NCBI RefSeq assembly: GCF_014126825.1
Contig: NZ_CP059900.1
Coordinates: 248,001-312,000 of the forward strand
Length of the DNA stretch: 64,000 nucleotides
Reading direction: 5' to 3'
DNA from: Tomitella gaofuii
Lineage (GTDB): Bacteria > Actinomycetota > Actinomycetes > Mycobacteriales > Mycobacteriaceae
The notes beneath the pieces are model-generated. The model saw only the letters and a program-made list of their open reading frames with translations, was not told the DNA's origin and ran no database searches. The position numbers were made by a program, and so were the translations under genes. This document shows positions 44,241 to 52,681 of this stretch, one piece after another; positions within the stretch are counted from its first letter, which is position 1, and every line of letters starts with the position of its first letter.

Positions 44241-44287
44241 GCGGTTCCCCTCCTCGGAGGTCGCGGCGTGCGGGACGCCTGGGCCGG

Positions 44288-45094
44288 TCACGCGCCGGCG
44301 CCGGGGTCGGTGTAGATGGACTTGCCCAGCCACTGGCCACCATCGACCACGAGTACCTCGCCGGTGATGTAGGCGGCGCGGTCGGACAGTAGGAAGGCGG
44401 CCGACTCGGCGACCTCCTCGGGCGTGGTGAACCGCGCGGCGGGGACGCTGGAGAGCACGCGGGTGCGCGCCGCCTCGTCCGGCCACAGCGCGGCGCCGGC
44501 GCCCTCGGTCTCGGTGGGGCCGGGGGCGATGCAGTTCAGGCGCACTCCCCGCTCTGCCCACTCGACCGCGAGCGTGCGGGTCATCGCCACCACGCCGGCC
44601 TTCGCCGCAGCGCTGTGGACGGTGCCGGGGTGGCCGTGCCAGGCGTAGGTGGCGATGGTGTTGAGGATGGCGCCGCGCCCGGCCGCGAGCATGTGCTTCG
44701 ACGCGGCGCGGGTGCCGTAGAAGGTGCCGTTGAGGACGATGTCGATGACGGCCTTCCAGCCGTTCGGCGACAGGTTCTCGCCGGGCACCACGAAGTTGCC
44801 GGCGGCGTTGTTGACGAGGGTGTCGATCCGGCCGAAGCGGTCGACGGTGCCGTCGATCGCCGCCTCGACGGCCGCGGGGTCGCGCACGTCGCAGGTCACC
44901 GCGACGCCCTTGCCGCCGGCCTCCTCGGCCAGGCGGACGGTCTCGTTGAGCGGCTCCTCGCGCCGGCCGACGACGGCGACGGTGCCGCCGGCGGCCGCGT
45001 AGCGCACGGCCACGGCGCGGCCGATGCCCGAGCCGCCGCCGGTGACGACGGCGACGCGCCCGGCGAATTCGGAGCGGGTGTCGGGTGCGGTCAT
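44288..45094 (-). CDS. SDR oxidoreductase, 2,4-dienoyl-CoA reductase-like
   Basis: 268 residues, Rossmann SDR. The cofactor motif is TGGGSGIG (about 19-26), and NNAAGNFV (about 95-102) is the form seen in 2,4-dienoyl-CoA reductases. The usual YxxxK catalytic Tyr is Ser here (VHSAAAK). This too is known in peroxisomal-type dienoyl-CoA reductases, which use another acid, so it need not mean inactivity. The C-terminus has VDGGQWLG. It lies 47 bp before the ALDH gene and 69 bp after the synthetase in one operon. It may reduce an unsaturated or 3-oxo CoA intermediate. Confidence 0.87.
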   Translation of the reverse strand: MTAPDTRSEFAGRVAVVTGGGSGIGRAVAVRYAAAGGTVAVVGRREEPLNETVRLAEEAGGKGVAVTCDVRDPAAVEAAIDGTVDRFGRIDTLVNNAAGNFVVPGENLSPNGWKAVIDIVLNGTFYGTRAASKHMLAAGRGAILNTIATYAWHGHPGTVHSAAAKAGVVAMTRTLAVEWAERGVRLNCIAPGPTETEGAGAALWPDEAARTRVLSSVPAARFTTPEEVAESAAFLLSDRAAYITGEVLVVDGGQWLGKSIYTDPGAGA

Positions 45095-45163
45095 GGTGGG
45101 GTCCTCCTGTGGTCTTCGTGTGCGGGAGTACGGGGGTGCCGGGGGGCGGTCCCGAGGCGGGGG

Positions 45164-47257
45164 TTATCGCCTGTCCGAGGCGATGACCAGGGCGTCGACG
45201 GCGACGACCCCGTCGGGGCCCACGCGCAGCGGGTTCACCTCGACGTCGTCGACGTCCGGCGCGGACACGGCCCGCTGCGACACCGCGACGATGAGGTCGA
45301 CGAGCGACTCGACGTCGACGGCGGGACGTCCGCGCCAGCCCAGCAGCAGGGGACGGCTGACGAGCCGGCGGAGCATGCCGTGCGCGGTGGCCCGGTCGAC
45401 GGGCGCCATCTCGACGGCCACGTCCTTGTACAGCTCGGCCTCGGTGCCACCGGCGCCGACGAGCACGACGGGCCCCATGTCCGGGTCGCGGCGGACGCCG
45501 AGGATCACCTCGACCACGTCGGAGCGTCCGTCCATCTCCTCGACCACGTAGTCGCCGTCGCCCAGCCGCGCGTGCATCGCGTTGAACGCGGCCGCGAGCG
45601 CGTGCGCGTCGGGGAGGCCGATCCGCACACCGCCCGACTCGCTCTTGTGCTCGAGCCACGAGGCCTTGAGCACGTAGGGCGCGGTGAGCACCGCCGCGGC
45701 CGCGGCGGCATCGGACTCGGAGTGCACCGTGCGCCCGGCGGGGAAACGGATCCCCGTCGGGGCCAGGAACTTCTGCGCGGCCAAGTACCCGGTGCCTTCG
45801 AGCTCCGCGTCGCGGGCGGGCGGTACCGCCAGCGAACGGGGCGGCGTGGACAGTCGCGCCGCTGCGGCCACGGCGCCCACCGCGGTCTCGATGCTGGGAT
45901 AGGCGGGGAGCCCGTGCCGCCACATCGCGTCGATCGCCGGGCCGCCGGCGGCCATCGAGTGGATGACCAGGGGCTTGCCGGCCGCGCGCGCTGCGGCGGC
46001 CATCTGCTCGACGAGCGCGGTCTCCCGCTCGGCCAGCGCCGGATTGTCCACCGCGTAGCTGCCGAAGTAGCCGGTGAGGACCACCGCATCGGCCTCGTCG
46101 GACTCGAGCAGGTCGCGGACGATCCGCAGATAGTTCGCCAGGTCCTGCTCGCCGGCGCCGGCGAGGTCCACCGGGTTGGCGCAGGCCGCGCCCGCGGGCA
46201 GCTGCGCGGCCAGCCCGTCCGTGAGCTCGCGGGAGAACTCGGCCACCGCCAGCCCGGCGTCGTGCGCCACGTCGGCGGCGATACCCGTCTGGCCGCCGCT
46301 GTCGCCTACGATCGCGACCCGGCCGCCCGCGGGCGGCTCGGCGGTCATGAGCAGCCGCGCCACCTCGACGATCCGGCTGGGCGTGTGCACGCGGACGGCG
46401 CCCGCCGCGCGCGCCGCGGCGTCGACCACGTCGAGCGCCGAGGTCATCGACCCGGTGTGCGAGCGGGCCAGCCGGGTGCTGGCGTCGGACGCGCCGACAG
46501 TGAGCAGCAGCGTCGGCTTGCCCGCCTTGCGCAGGGCCGCGAGCGTGCGGATCATCTGCTCGCCGCCCGCGAAGCTCTCCAGGTAGAGCGCCACCACGCG
46601 GGTGCGTTCGTCGTCGACGAGGTCCTCGAGCAGCTCGGCGGCGATGACGTCGGTCTGGTTGCCGATGGAGATGAACCGAGAAATGCCCATCCCGGCCCGC
46701 TCGGCCAGGCCCGCGATCTCCGATCCCAGCTGCCCGCTCTGCGAGATCACCGCGATGCCGCCGGGTGCGAAGTGGCCCCACGCCAGCTGCAGGTCGGTGG
46801 ACGCGTCGAAGATGCCGAGACTGTTCATGCCCACGATGCGGGCCCCGGCGGCGCGGATGCGCGCGGCGATGGCCGGCTCGTCGGCGACCCCGGCGGTGAT
46901 GCCGAGGAACCCGCGCACGCCCATCGCCAGCGCCTCGTCGACCACGGCCGGCACCGCGGCGGGCGGCACGCACAGCGCCACCAGCTCCGGCACCGCCGGA
47001 AGGTCCGACAGCGACGGGTAGGCGGGCTCGCCCAGCACGGTGCCGCCGCCGCGGTTGACCAGGTGGACCTCCCGGCGGTCCCGGCCCTTGAGCGCCCCCT
47101 GGGCCAGCCAGTAGCCCCACTTGGCAGGGTCGTCCGACGCGCCGACCACCGCGACCGAGGCCGGGTCGCGGAAGGCGCGCAGGGCCCCGCGGCGCCGCGG
47201 TGACGGTGCCGCCGCGCCCGGCGCATCCCCGGGGGCGAGGGTGGTGGTGTCAATCAT
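45164..47257 (-). CDS. NDP-forming acyl-CoA synthetase (acetate-CoA ligase, ADP-forming type)
   Basis: 697 residues, fused alpha-beta architecture. The N-terminal CoA-binding Rossmann domain is AVVGASDDPAKWGYWLAQGALKG (about 35-57). The succinyl-CoA-ligase-like flavodoxin domains contain GMNSLGIFD, SQSGQLGS and SHTGSMTSALD, whose His is the likely phosphohistidine. The C-terminal ATP-grasp domain runs from about residue 480 (GIRFPAGRTVHSESDAAAAA, VLKASWLEHKSESGGVRIGL). It interconverts acyl-CoA, ADP and phosphate with acid, ATP and CoA. In this operon it should activate the acid made by the ALDH before the acyl-CoA dehydrogenase. Confidence 0.92.
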   Translation of the reverse strand: MIDTTTLAPGDAPGAAAPSPRRRGALRAFRDPASVAVVGASDDPAKWGYWLAQGALKGRDRREVHLVNRGGGTVLGEPAYPSLSDLPAVPELVALCVPPAAVPAVVDEALAMGVRGFLGITAGVADEPAIAARIRAAGARIVGMNSLGIFDASTDLQLAWGHFAPGGIAVISQSGQLGSEIAGLAERAGMGISRFISIGNQTDVIAAELLEDLVDDERTRVVALYLESFAGGEQMIRTLAALRKAGKPTLLLTVGASDASTRLARSHTGSMTSALDVVDAAARAAGAVRVHTPSRIVEVARLLMTAEPPAGGRVAIVGDSGGQTGIAADVAHDAGLAVAEFSRELTDGLAAQLPAGAACANPVDLAGAGEQDLANYLRIVRDLLESDEADAVVLTGYFGSYAVDNPALAERETALVEQMAAAARAAGKPLVIHSMAAGGPAIDAMWRHGLPAYPSIETAVGAVAAAARLSTPPRSLAVPPARDAELEGTGYLAAQKFLAPTGIRFPAGRTVHSESDAAAAAAVLTAPYVLKASWLEHKSESGGVRIGLPDAHALAAAFNAMHARLGDGDYVVEEMDGRSDVVEVILGVRRDPDMGPVVLVGAGGTEAELYKDVAVEMAPVDRATAHGMLRRLVSRPLLLGWRGRPAVDVESLVDLIVAVSQRAVSAPDVDDVEVNPLRVGPDGVVAVDALVIASDRR

Positions 47258-47328
47258 GATGGCGTCGTGTCCTTTGCACAGTGGTCTTGCGGATTGCTGC
47301 CGGCGGCCGTCGGGGGCGCTGTCGGCGG

Positions 47329-48924
47329 TCAGCCGGCGGCCTGTTCCCGCACGTGGATGAGGGTGGGGCGGTCCGCCGCGAGCGCCTCGCGGACGGCGGG
47401 GCCCACCTGGTCGTACGAGTCGACGGCGACGCCGCCGCAGCCCAGGGCGCGGGCGAGCGCCGGGAAATCAGGCGTGAGCAGGTCGACGGCGTGCACGTTG
47501 CCATCGCGGTCGACCATCTCGTTGCGGATCTCGCCGTAGCCGCCGTTGTCGACGATGACGAGCGGCAGCGCCAGCCCGGCCTCAGCGGCCGAGGCGAGCT
47601 CGGCGATCGTGAACATCACGCCGCCGTCGCCGAGCACCGCGACCACCTCGCGCTGCGGCTCGGCCAGCTTGGCGCCGATGGCGGCGGGCAGCCCGTAGCC
47701 CAGCGTGCCCAGGCCGGCCGGGTACAGGAACGACCGGGGCCGGTGCAGCGGCAAGCTGCCGAGCAGGCCGTAGTAGCAGGACATCGAGCTGTCGGCGGCG
47801 ATCACCGCGTCGTCGCCCAGCGCCGCGTCCAGCGAAGCGCACAGGCCCAGGTAGGCGGCGCCGATCTCCCGCGCGTCGGCCTCCAGGCGGACGCGCCACT
47901 GCGCGGCGCGCTCGGCGCCCGCCCCCGACTGGGCCGCGGGCAGACGCTTGGTCAACGCCGCGAGGGCCGTCCCGGCGTCGCCGATGACGCCCACGGCGGG
48001 GCGTGCATTGGTGGCGATCGCGAGTGGGTCGATGTCGATGCGGATCAGCGGCGCCTCGGGCATGGGGCCCCACCACCAGTCCGCCGGCGAGAGCTCCGTG
48101 CCCACCGCGACGACGAGGTCGGCTTCGGGGACGATCTCGAGCAGCGATTGATGCTGCACGCCGGCACCGAGCGACAGCGGGTGGTCCTCGTCGAGCACGC
48201 CCTTGCCGTTGGCGGAGGTGACGACGGGCGCGCCGGCAGCCTCGGCGAAGGCCCGCAGTTCGCCCGACGAGGTGCTGCAGCCGCCGCCCGCGATGATGAG
48301 CGGACGCTGCGCCGCGCGGAGCAGGTCGGCGGCCGCGGCCAGCGCCGACTCGTCGGGCACGGTCAGGGCGTGGGCGACGGGCGCCTCGGCGGCCACCTCG
48401 GCCTCGGCCTCGAGCAGGTCCAGCGGCACCTCGAGGTAGGCGGGGCGGGGCCGGCCGTCTGTCATCGCGGCGAAGCACTGTGCGACGGCGTGCGGGATCT
48501 CCTCGACGCTCGTGACCCGCTGGGCGTGGCCGACGACGGCGCTCATCGCGTCGAACTGGCTCTTGACCTCGTGCAGCAGGCCGTTGTGCCCGCCGGGGTG
48601 CGCCAGGGGCATGCCGGGGGCGATGAACAGGACGGGGATCGAGTCCGAGTACGCCTGGGACGCGGCGGTGGCGGCGTTGAGAATGGCCGGCCCGGTGGTG
48701 GTGACGACCACGCCGGGGCGCCCGCCGGCCCGGGCGTACCCGTCGGCCGCGTAGCCGGCGCCCTGCTCGTGGCGGGGCGAGACGTGCCGGATGGGCGAGC
48801 TTTTGAGCGCCGAGTAGACGGCGAGGTTGTGGGTGCCGGGGATGCCGAAGACGGTGTCGACACCGTGGGCGACCAGGGCATCGACGATCGCCTGGCCACC
48901 GTTGACGAGTGGTCGGGACATCAT
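47329..48924 (-). CDS. Thiamine-diphosphate-dependent 2-oxoacid decarboxylase-like enzyme
   Basis: 531 residues, acetolactate-synthase/pyruvate-decarboxylase fold. The catalytic Glu is E53 (RHEQGAGYAADGYAR). The TPP/Mg motif is GDGGVMFTIAELASAAEAGL followed by VDNGGYGEIRN. The N-terminal FGIPGTHNLAVYSAL is like the AruI (5-guanidino-2-oxopentanoate decarboxylase) and benzoylformate-decarboxylase groups rather than biosynthetic acetolactate synthase. No small subunit gene is nearby. It lies directly after the amino-acid dehydrogenase and before genes for acyl-CoA formation, which supports decarboxylation of a 2-oxoacid to an aldehyde. Confidence 0.9.
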   Translation of the reverse strand: MMSRPLVNGGQAIVDALVAHGVDTVFGIPGTHNLAVYSALKSSPIRHVSPRHEQGAGYAADGYARAGGRPGVVVTTTGPAILNAATAASQAYSDSIPVLFIAPGMPLAHPGGHNGLLHEVKSQFDAMSAVVGHAQRVTSVEEIPHAVAQCFAAMTDGRPRPAYLEVPLDLLEAEAEVAAEAPVAHALTVPDESALAAAADLLRAAQRPLIIAGGGCSTSSGELRAFAEAAGAPVVTSANGKGVLDEDHPLSLGAGVQHQSLLEIVPEADLVVAVGTELSPADWWWGPMPEAPLIRIDIDPLAIATNARPAVGVIGDAGTALAALTKRLPAAQSGAGAERAAQWRVRLEADAREIGAAYLGLCASLDAALGDDAVIAADSSMSCYYGLLGSLPLHRPRSFLYPAGLGTLGYGLPAAIGAKLAEPQREVVAVLGDGGVMFTIAELASAAEAGLALPLVIVDNGGYGEIRNEMVDRDGNVHAVDLLTPDFPALARALGCGGVAVDSYDQVGPAVREALAADRPTLIHVREQAAG

Positions 48925-48995
48925 TCACTTCACTTTCTGGCGCGCCGCCGGCCGCGGGGGCGCGGGCAAGGCGGGGATCTTCCGGGGGTGGGGCG

Positions 48996-50216
48996 TCAGT
49001 AGACGGGGAACGTGGCGGTGATGGTCTCGAGGCGCTGCGAAGCCAGGTTGAAGGCGGCCTCGCGCAGGGTCATGTCCTTGTTGTCCGCGAGGTCGAACAT
49101 CTCGTGGCTCAATGTCTCCAGGCGCTCGGCGATCTTGCGGAACGACTGCTCGGGGGTGCCGTCGACGTCGCCGAAGAACACCCACCACCACCACGCGTTG
49201 GTGGCGGAGTTGGCCACGAAGTCCGGCGATACCTCGACGCCGCGGGCGGTGAGCAGCGCCTCCGCCTCCGGGGTGACCGGCATGTTGGCGGCCTCGGCGA
49301 TGAGCGTCGCGCGGATCTGCGCCTGGTTCTCCTCGGTGATGCAGTAGGAGATGGCGGCGGGGACGAGCACGTCGGTCTCGAGACCCAGCCACTGGTCGGC
49401 CGGCAGCTGCTGGTCCTCGGCGCGCAGCGCGGCGCGGTCCACATTGCCCTTGGCGCTGCGGGTGCGCAGCAGCTCCTCCACATCGAGGCCCCGCGGGTTG
49501 AAGACGACGCCCTCGACATCGACGATGCCGACCACGCGCACGCCGGCCTCGGCCAGGTAGCGGGCCGTGGCGCCGCCCATCGAGCCGAAGCCCTGGATGA
49601 CGGCGGTCGACTCGGCGGGGACGAGCCCGCGGCGTTCCATGGCGGCCAGGGCCGAGCGGGCGACGCCGTAGCCGCCGACGAGCTCGTCGAGCCGGATCCC
49701 GCCGACGACGCTCGCGAACGCGGTCTTCATGCGCAGCTGGGCGGCCTCCGGCGCGTCGACGACCTGCTCGGCCGCCTTGATCGAGGTGGAGATGCCGATC
49801 TCCGGGAGCATGGCGTCGATGGTGGTCTGCTGGACGCCGAAGTCCTCGCCCATGGTCCAGCGCTTCTCGATCAGCGGCGCCATCGCGGTGAGGAAGCGGC
49901 GAAGCACACCGTCGGCCTCCGGGCTGTACGGGTCGAAGTCGATGCCGCCCTTGGCGCCGCCGAGCGGGACGTACTGCGCGCCGTCCTCGAAGTGGATCGA
50001 CTCCTTGAGCGTCATCCCGCGGGCGAGGCCGCGGACTTCGTCGAGGGTGCAGCCGGCACGCATGCGCAGGCCGCCGGAGGACACCCCGCGCACCAGGCGG
50101 TCGATGACGAGGTAGCCGGTGGCGTCGCTCTCGGTGTCGCGCCAGACCGACTCGAAGAAGGCGCCGTCTCCGTCGCCGTCGCTCGCGCCGATCGCGTTAG
50201 GAAGGGTCATCGGCAT
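48996..50216 (-). CDS. Glu/Leu/Phe/Val dehydrogenase family amino-acid dehydrogenase
   Basis: 406 residues. The substrate domain has the motif MTLKESIHFEDGAQYVPLGGAKGGIDFDP (about 68-96) with lysines K71 and K89 at catalytic/binding places. The NAD(P) domain has IQGFGSMGGATARYLAEAGVRVVGIVDVEG (about 208-237). A late block reads PDFVANSATNAWWWWVFFGDVDG. It deaminates an amino acid to its 2-oxoacid with NAD(P)+. Specificity is unclear, since the substrate loop differs from ordinary GDH. The ATG at 50216 follows AGGAGAA. It is the first gene of a five-gene operon, and operator site 2 lies in its promoter. Confidence 0.9.
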   Translation of the reverse strand: MPMTLPNAIGASDGDGDGAFFESVWRDTESDATGYLVIDRLVRGVSSGGLRMRAGCTLDEVRGLARGMTLKESIHFEDGAQYVPLGGAKGGIDFDPYSPEADGVLRRFLTAMAPLIEKRWTMGEDFGVQQTTIDAMLPEIGISTSIKAAEQVVDAPEAAQLRMKTAFASVVGGIRLDELVGGYGVARSALAAMERRGLVPAESTAVIQGFGSMGGATARYLAEAGVRVVGIVDVEGVVFNPRGLDVEELLRTRSAKGNVDRAALRAEDQQLPADQWLGLETDVLVPAAISYCITEENQAQIRATLIAEAANMPVTPEAEALLTARGVEVSPDFVANSATNAWWWWVFFGDVDGTPEQSFRKIAERLETLSHEMFDLADNKDMTLREAAFNLASQRLETITATFPVY

Positions 50217-50282
50217 GGGGGTTCTCCTGACTGCGGTGCTCGGGGGATTCTGCTCAGCGGCTCCTACCGGGTGGTGCCTCTT

Positions 50283-50300
50283 ACTGAGTGCTCAGTCAGT
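50283..50300. promoter_or_regulatory. ACTGACTGA operator, site 2 (dehydrogenase operon)
   Basis: Plus-strand ACTGAGTGCTCAGTCAGT contains the perfect palindrome ACTGAG-TG-CTCAGT (50283-50296). Its reverse complement fits the 18-bp consensus. It lies 67 bp before the start of the amino-acid dehydrogenase. Confidence 0.75.
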
Positions 50301-50374
50301 ATGGCATGCATCACGAGGGGGGTCAAGGGGTGATCTGCGTGGGTATTCGCCGGCCGCGGCGGCGTTCGCGGCCC

Positions 50375-50968
50375 TCAGATTCCGAGCTCGCGCCGCACCG
50401 TGAGCGTGACCCAGTCCGCGACCTGCTCGCGGGTGACGGCCTCGTCGAACACGACCTGTTGCACGGCCAGGCCGTCGAGCATGGCGGTGAGCCGCCACGC
50501 GGCGCCGGCCGGGTCGGGGCAGTGGAACTCGCCGGCGGCCGTGCCCTCGTCGATGAGCCGGATGAGCACGTCCCGCCAGCCGGCGTCGAGCGTGCGGATC
50601 ACGCCGCGCAGCTCGGGGTTGCGCAGGCTCGCGGACCACGACTCCACCCACATGCGCCAGCCGAAGGCGGTGCCGGTCGGGCCGTACTCGCGGAGCACTG
50701 CGCGCAGCCGCGTGGTCACGTCGCCGGCGGTGCCGTCGAGGACCGCCTGCAGGTGCGCCATGTCGTGGGCGGCGGCCGAGCGCAGGGCGGAGATGATGAG
50801 GTTGTCGAGATTGTCGAAGTGGTAGAACACCAGCCCGGCGCTCACGCCCACTCGCTTGGCGATGTCCGCACCGCGGACCTGGTCGATCCCCTTGTCCTCG
50901 ATGGCCTCGAGGGTTGCGCCGAGGATGTCCTCGCGCCTGTCCGCAGATTCTTTTTTCACACGTGGCAC
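50375..50968 (-). CDS. TetR-family regulator (BetI-like), probable master of the amino-acid regulon
   Basis: 197 residues from the GTG at 50968; no ribosome site is seen, so it may be leaderless. The helix-turn-helix is IDQVRGADIAKRVGVSAGLVFYHFDNLDNLI (about residues 28-58). The C-terminal domain contains GPTGTAFGWRMWVESWSASLRNPELRGVI and MLDGLAVQQVVFDEAVTREQ. It lies between two units with the ACTGACTGA operator and is divergent from the permease whose promoter also has one (51065-51082). So I infer that it binds these sites and represses itself and the catabolic genes. Confidence 0.9.
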   Translation of the reverse strand: MPRVKKESADRREDILGATLEAIEDKGIDQVRGADIAKRVGVSAGLVFYHFDNLDNLIISALRSAAAHDMAHLQAVLDGTAGDVTTRLRAVLREYGPTGTAFGWRMWVESWSASLRNPELRGVIRTLDAGWRDVLIRLIDEGTAAGEFHCPDPAGAAWRLTAMLDGLAVQQVVFDEAVTREQVADWVTLTVRRELGI

Positions 50969-51064
50969 GCCGCAATCGTACTGGTGACCGCGATAATGGT
51001 CGGTATGTGACCGATGACGGGGGTTGACAAGTCTGTGATGCGCACCGCACAGTTGGCGTAGCTG

Positions 51065-51082
51065 ACTGAGTGGCTAGTCAGT
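51065..51082. promoter_or_regulatory. ACTGACTGA operator, site 3 (TetR/permease divergent promoter)
   Basis: Plus-strand ACTGAGTGGCTAGTCAGT; its reverse complement ACTGACTAGCCACTCAGT fits the consensus. It lies about 100 bp from the TetR start on one side and 76 bp from the permease start on the other. Confidence 0.72.
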
Positions 51083-51157
51083 TTCAAGGAGGTTCCGGAG
51101 CTGCGGTCGGGGGGCCGCGCCCGCACCGATGCCACGAACCGTGGAGGAGCGTTCGCA

Positions 51158-52681
51158 GTGCCCGATACATTGCCCATCGGCTCCGCAGAGGAGTCGCCAG
51201 ATATGAGTACACCGCCCGCATCACCGGCGCCGCACGACCCGGCCGCCGCCTCCGCTGCCGCGGAGCCGCCGCCCGTCGGGGAGGGGGAGTACGCCGACCG
51301 CCATCTCAAACGCGTGATGAAGAGCCGTCACCTGTTCATGATCACGCTCGCCGGCGTCATCGGGACGGGCCTGTTCCTGGGGACCGGCCAGGTGATCGGC
51401 CAGGCCGGGCCGGGCGGCACCATCGTCGCCTACATCATCGGCGGCGTCATGCTGTACCTGACGATGGTGTGCCTGGGAGAGATGTCCGTCGTCATGCCGG
51501 TCTCCGGCTCGTTCCAGGCGCACGCGACCAAGTTCATCGGGCCGGGCACCGGTTTCAGCATCGGCTGGATCTACTGGCTGAGCTGGGCCAGCTTCATCGG
51601 ACTGGAGTTCCTGTCCGCCGGGATCATCATGAAGTACTGGTTCCCCGACACCCCCACCTGGATATGGTCGGCGATCTTCATCGTCGTGCTGTTCCTCATC
51701 AACTGCTTCACCGCCCGCTCGTTCGCGGAGACCGAATACATCCTGGCCGGCATCAAGGTTCTGGCGGTGGGACTGTTCATCGGCCTCGGGGCGCTGGCCA
51801 TGTTCGGCGTCATCTCGATGGACGGCGAGCCCGCCCCCATGCTGTCGAACTTCACCGGCAACGGCGGCTTCTTCCCCGCCAGCATCGGCGCCGTGTTCGC
51901 GGCGATGATGACCGTGGTCTACACCTTCATGGGCTCCGAGGTGCTCGGCGTCGCCGCGGGAGAGACGGAGAACCCGGCCAAGGCCGTCCCGCGGGCCGTG
52001 CGCACCATCGTCTTCCGCCTGGTGTTCCTGTACCTCGGAGCCATCGTCATCCTCATCGGCCTCATCCCGTGGACCGAGGTGGGCCTGGACGAGAGCCCGT
52101 TCGTCACCGTCTTCGAATCCATCGGCATCCCGTTCGCGGCGAGCCTGATGAACTTCGTGGTGCTCATCGCCGTGCTGTCCGTCGGCAACACCGGCCTGTA
52201 CATGTGCACCCGCATCCTGTGGTCGCTGTCCAAGGAGAAGGCCGCGCCGAAGGCATGCGGGCGCACCACCAGTCGGGGCATCCCCATCGTCGCACTGGTC
52301 ATCACGCTGGTCTTCGGCCTGTTCTCGCTGCTGTCGAGCGTCGTCGCCGCCGACACGCTGTTCGTCTTCCTCATCTCCGTCAGCGGCATCGGCGGCGCGC
52401 TGAGCTGGATGACCATCGCCTGGTCCCAGTACCGGTTCCGCCGCCAGTACGTGCGCGGCGGCGGCGACGTGCACGACCTGCCGTATCACGCGCCGATGTT
52501 CCCCGTCACGCCGATCCTCGTCATCCTGCTCAACATCGGGGTGTTCATCGCGATGGCCTTCGACTCCACCCAGCGGCTCTCGCTGATCCTGGGGCTCGGC
52601 GTGGTGCCCGTCTGCTACGCGTTCTACTACCTGGTGGTCCGCAAGCGCGCCGAGGCGTCCGCCCCGGTGCAGGCGGCGTGA
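51158..52681 (+). CDS. APC-superfamily amino-acid permease (AAT family)
   Basis: 507 residues, twelve predicted helices. The family start is LKRVMKSRHLFMITLAGVIGTGLFLGTG (about 50-77), with the helix-1 GxGxG motif. Later blocks are GSFQAHATKFIGPGTGFSIGWIYWL and FMGSEVLGVAAGETENPAKAVPRA. It is a proton-coupled amino-acid importer like LysP/GabP/AnsP. The GTG at 51158 has GGAGGAG nine bases before it; an ATG at 51203 is an alternative. It overlaps the FAD oxidase gene by four bases (GTGA). It carries operator site 3 in its promoter, so substrate uptake and oxidation are coupled. Confidence 0.92.
   Translation: MPDTLPIGSAEESPDMSTPPASPAPHDPAAASAAAEPPPVGEGEYADRHLKRVMKSRHLFMITLAGVIGTGLFLGTGQVIGQAGPGGTIVAYIIGGVMLYLTMVCLGEMSVVMPVSGSFQAHATKFIGPGTGFSIGWIYWLSWASFIGLEFLSAGIIMKYWFPDTPTWIWSAIFIVVLFLINCFTARSFAETEYILAGIKVLAVGLFIGLGALAMFGVISMDGEPAPMLSNFTGNGGFFPASIGAVFAAMMTVVYTFMGSEVLGVAAGETENPAKAVPRAVRTIVFRLVFLYLGAIVILIGLIPWTEVGLDESPFVTVFESIGIPFAASLMNFVVLIAVLSVGNTGLYMCTRILWSLSKEKAAPKACGRTTSRGIPIVALVITLVFGLFSLLSSVVAADTLFVFLISVSGIGGALSWMTIAWSQYRFRRQYVRGGGDVHDLPYHAPMFPVTPILVILLNIGVFIAMAFDSTQRLSLILGLGVVPVCYAFYYLVVRKRAEASAPVQAA

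Noticed and set aside
42810-47120. A 1436-codon open frame on the minus strand across the ALDH, SDR and CoA-synthetase genes
   Set aside because: Only its last 476 codons are the real aldehyde dehydrogenase; the rest is Arg/Pro/Gly-rich shadow of the genes in another frame.
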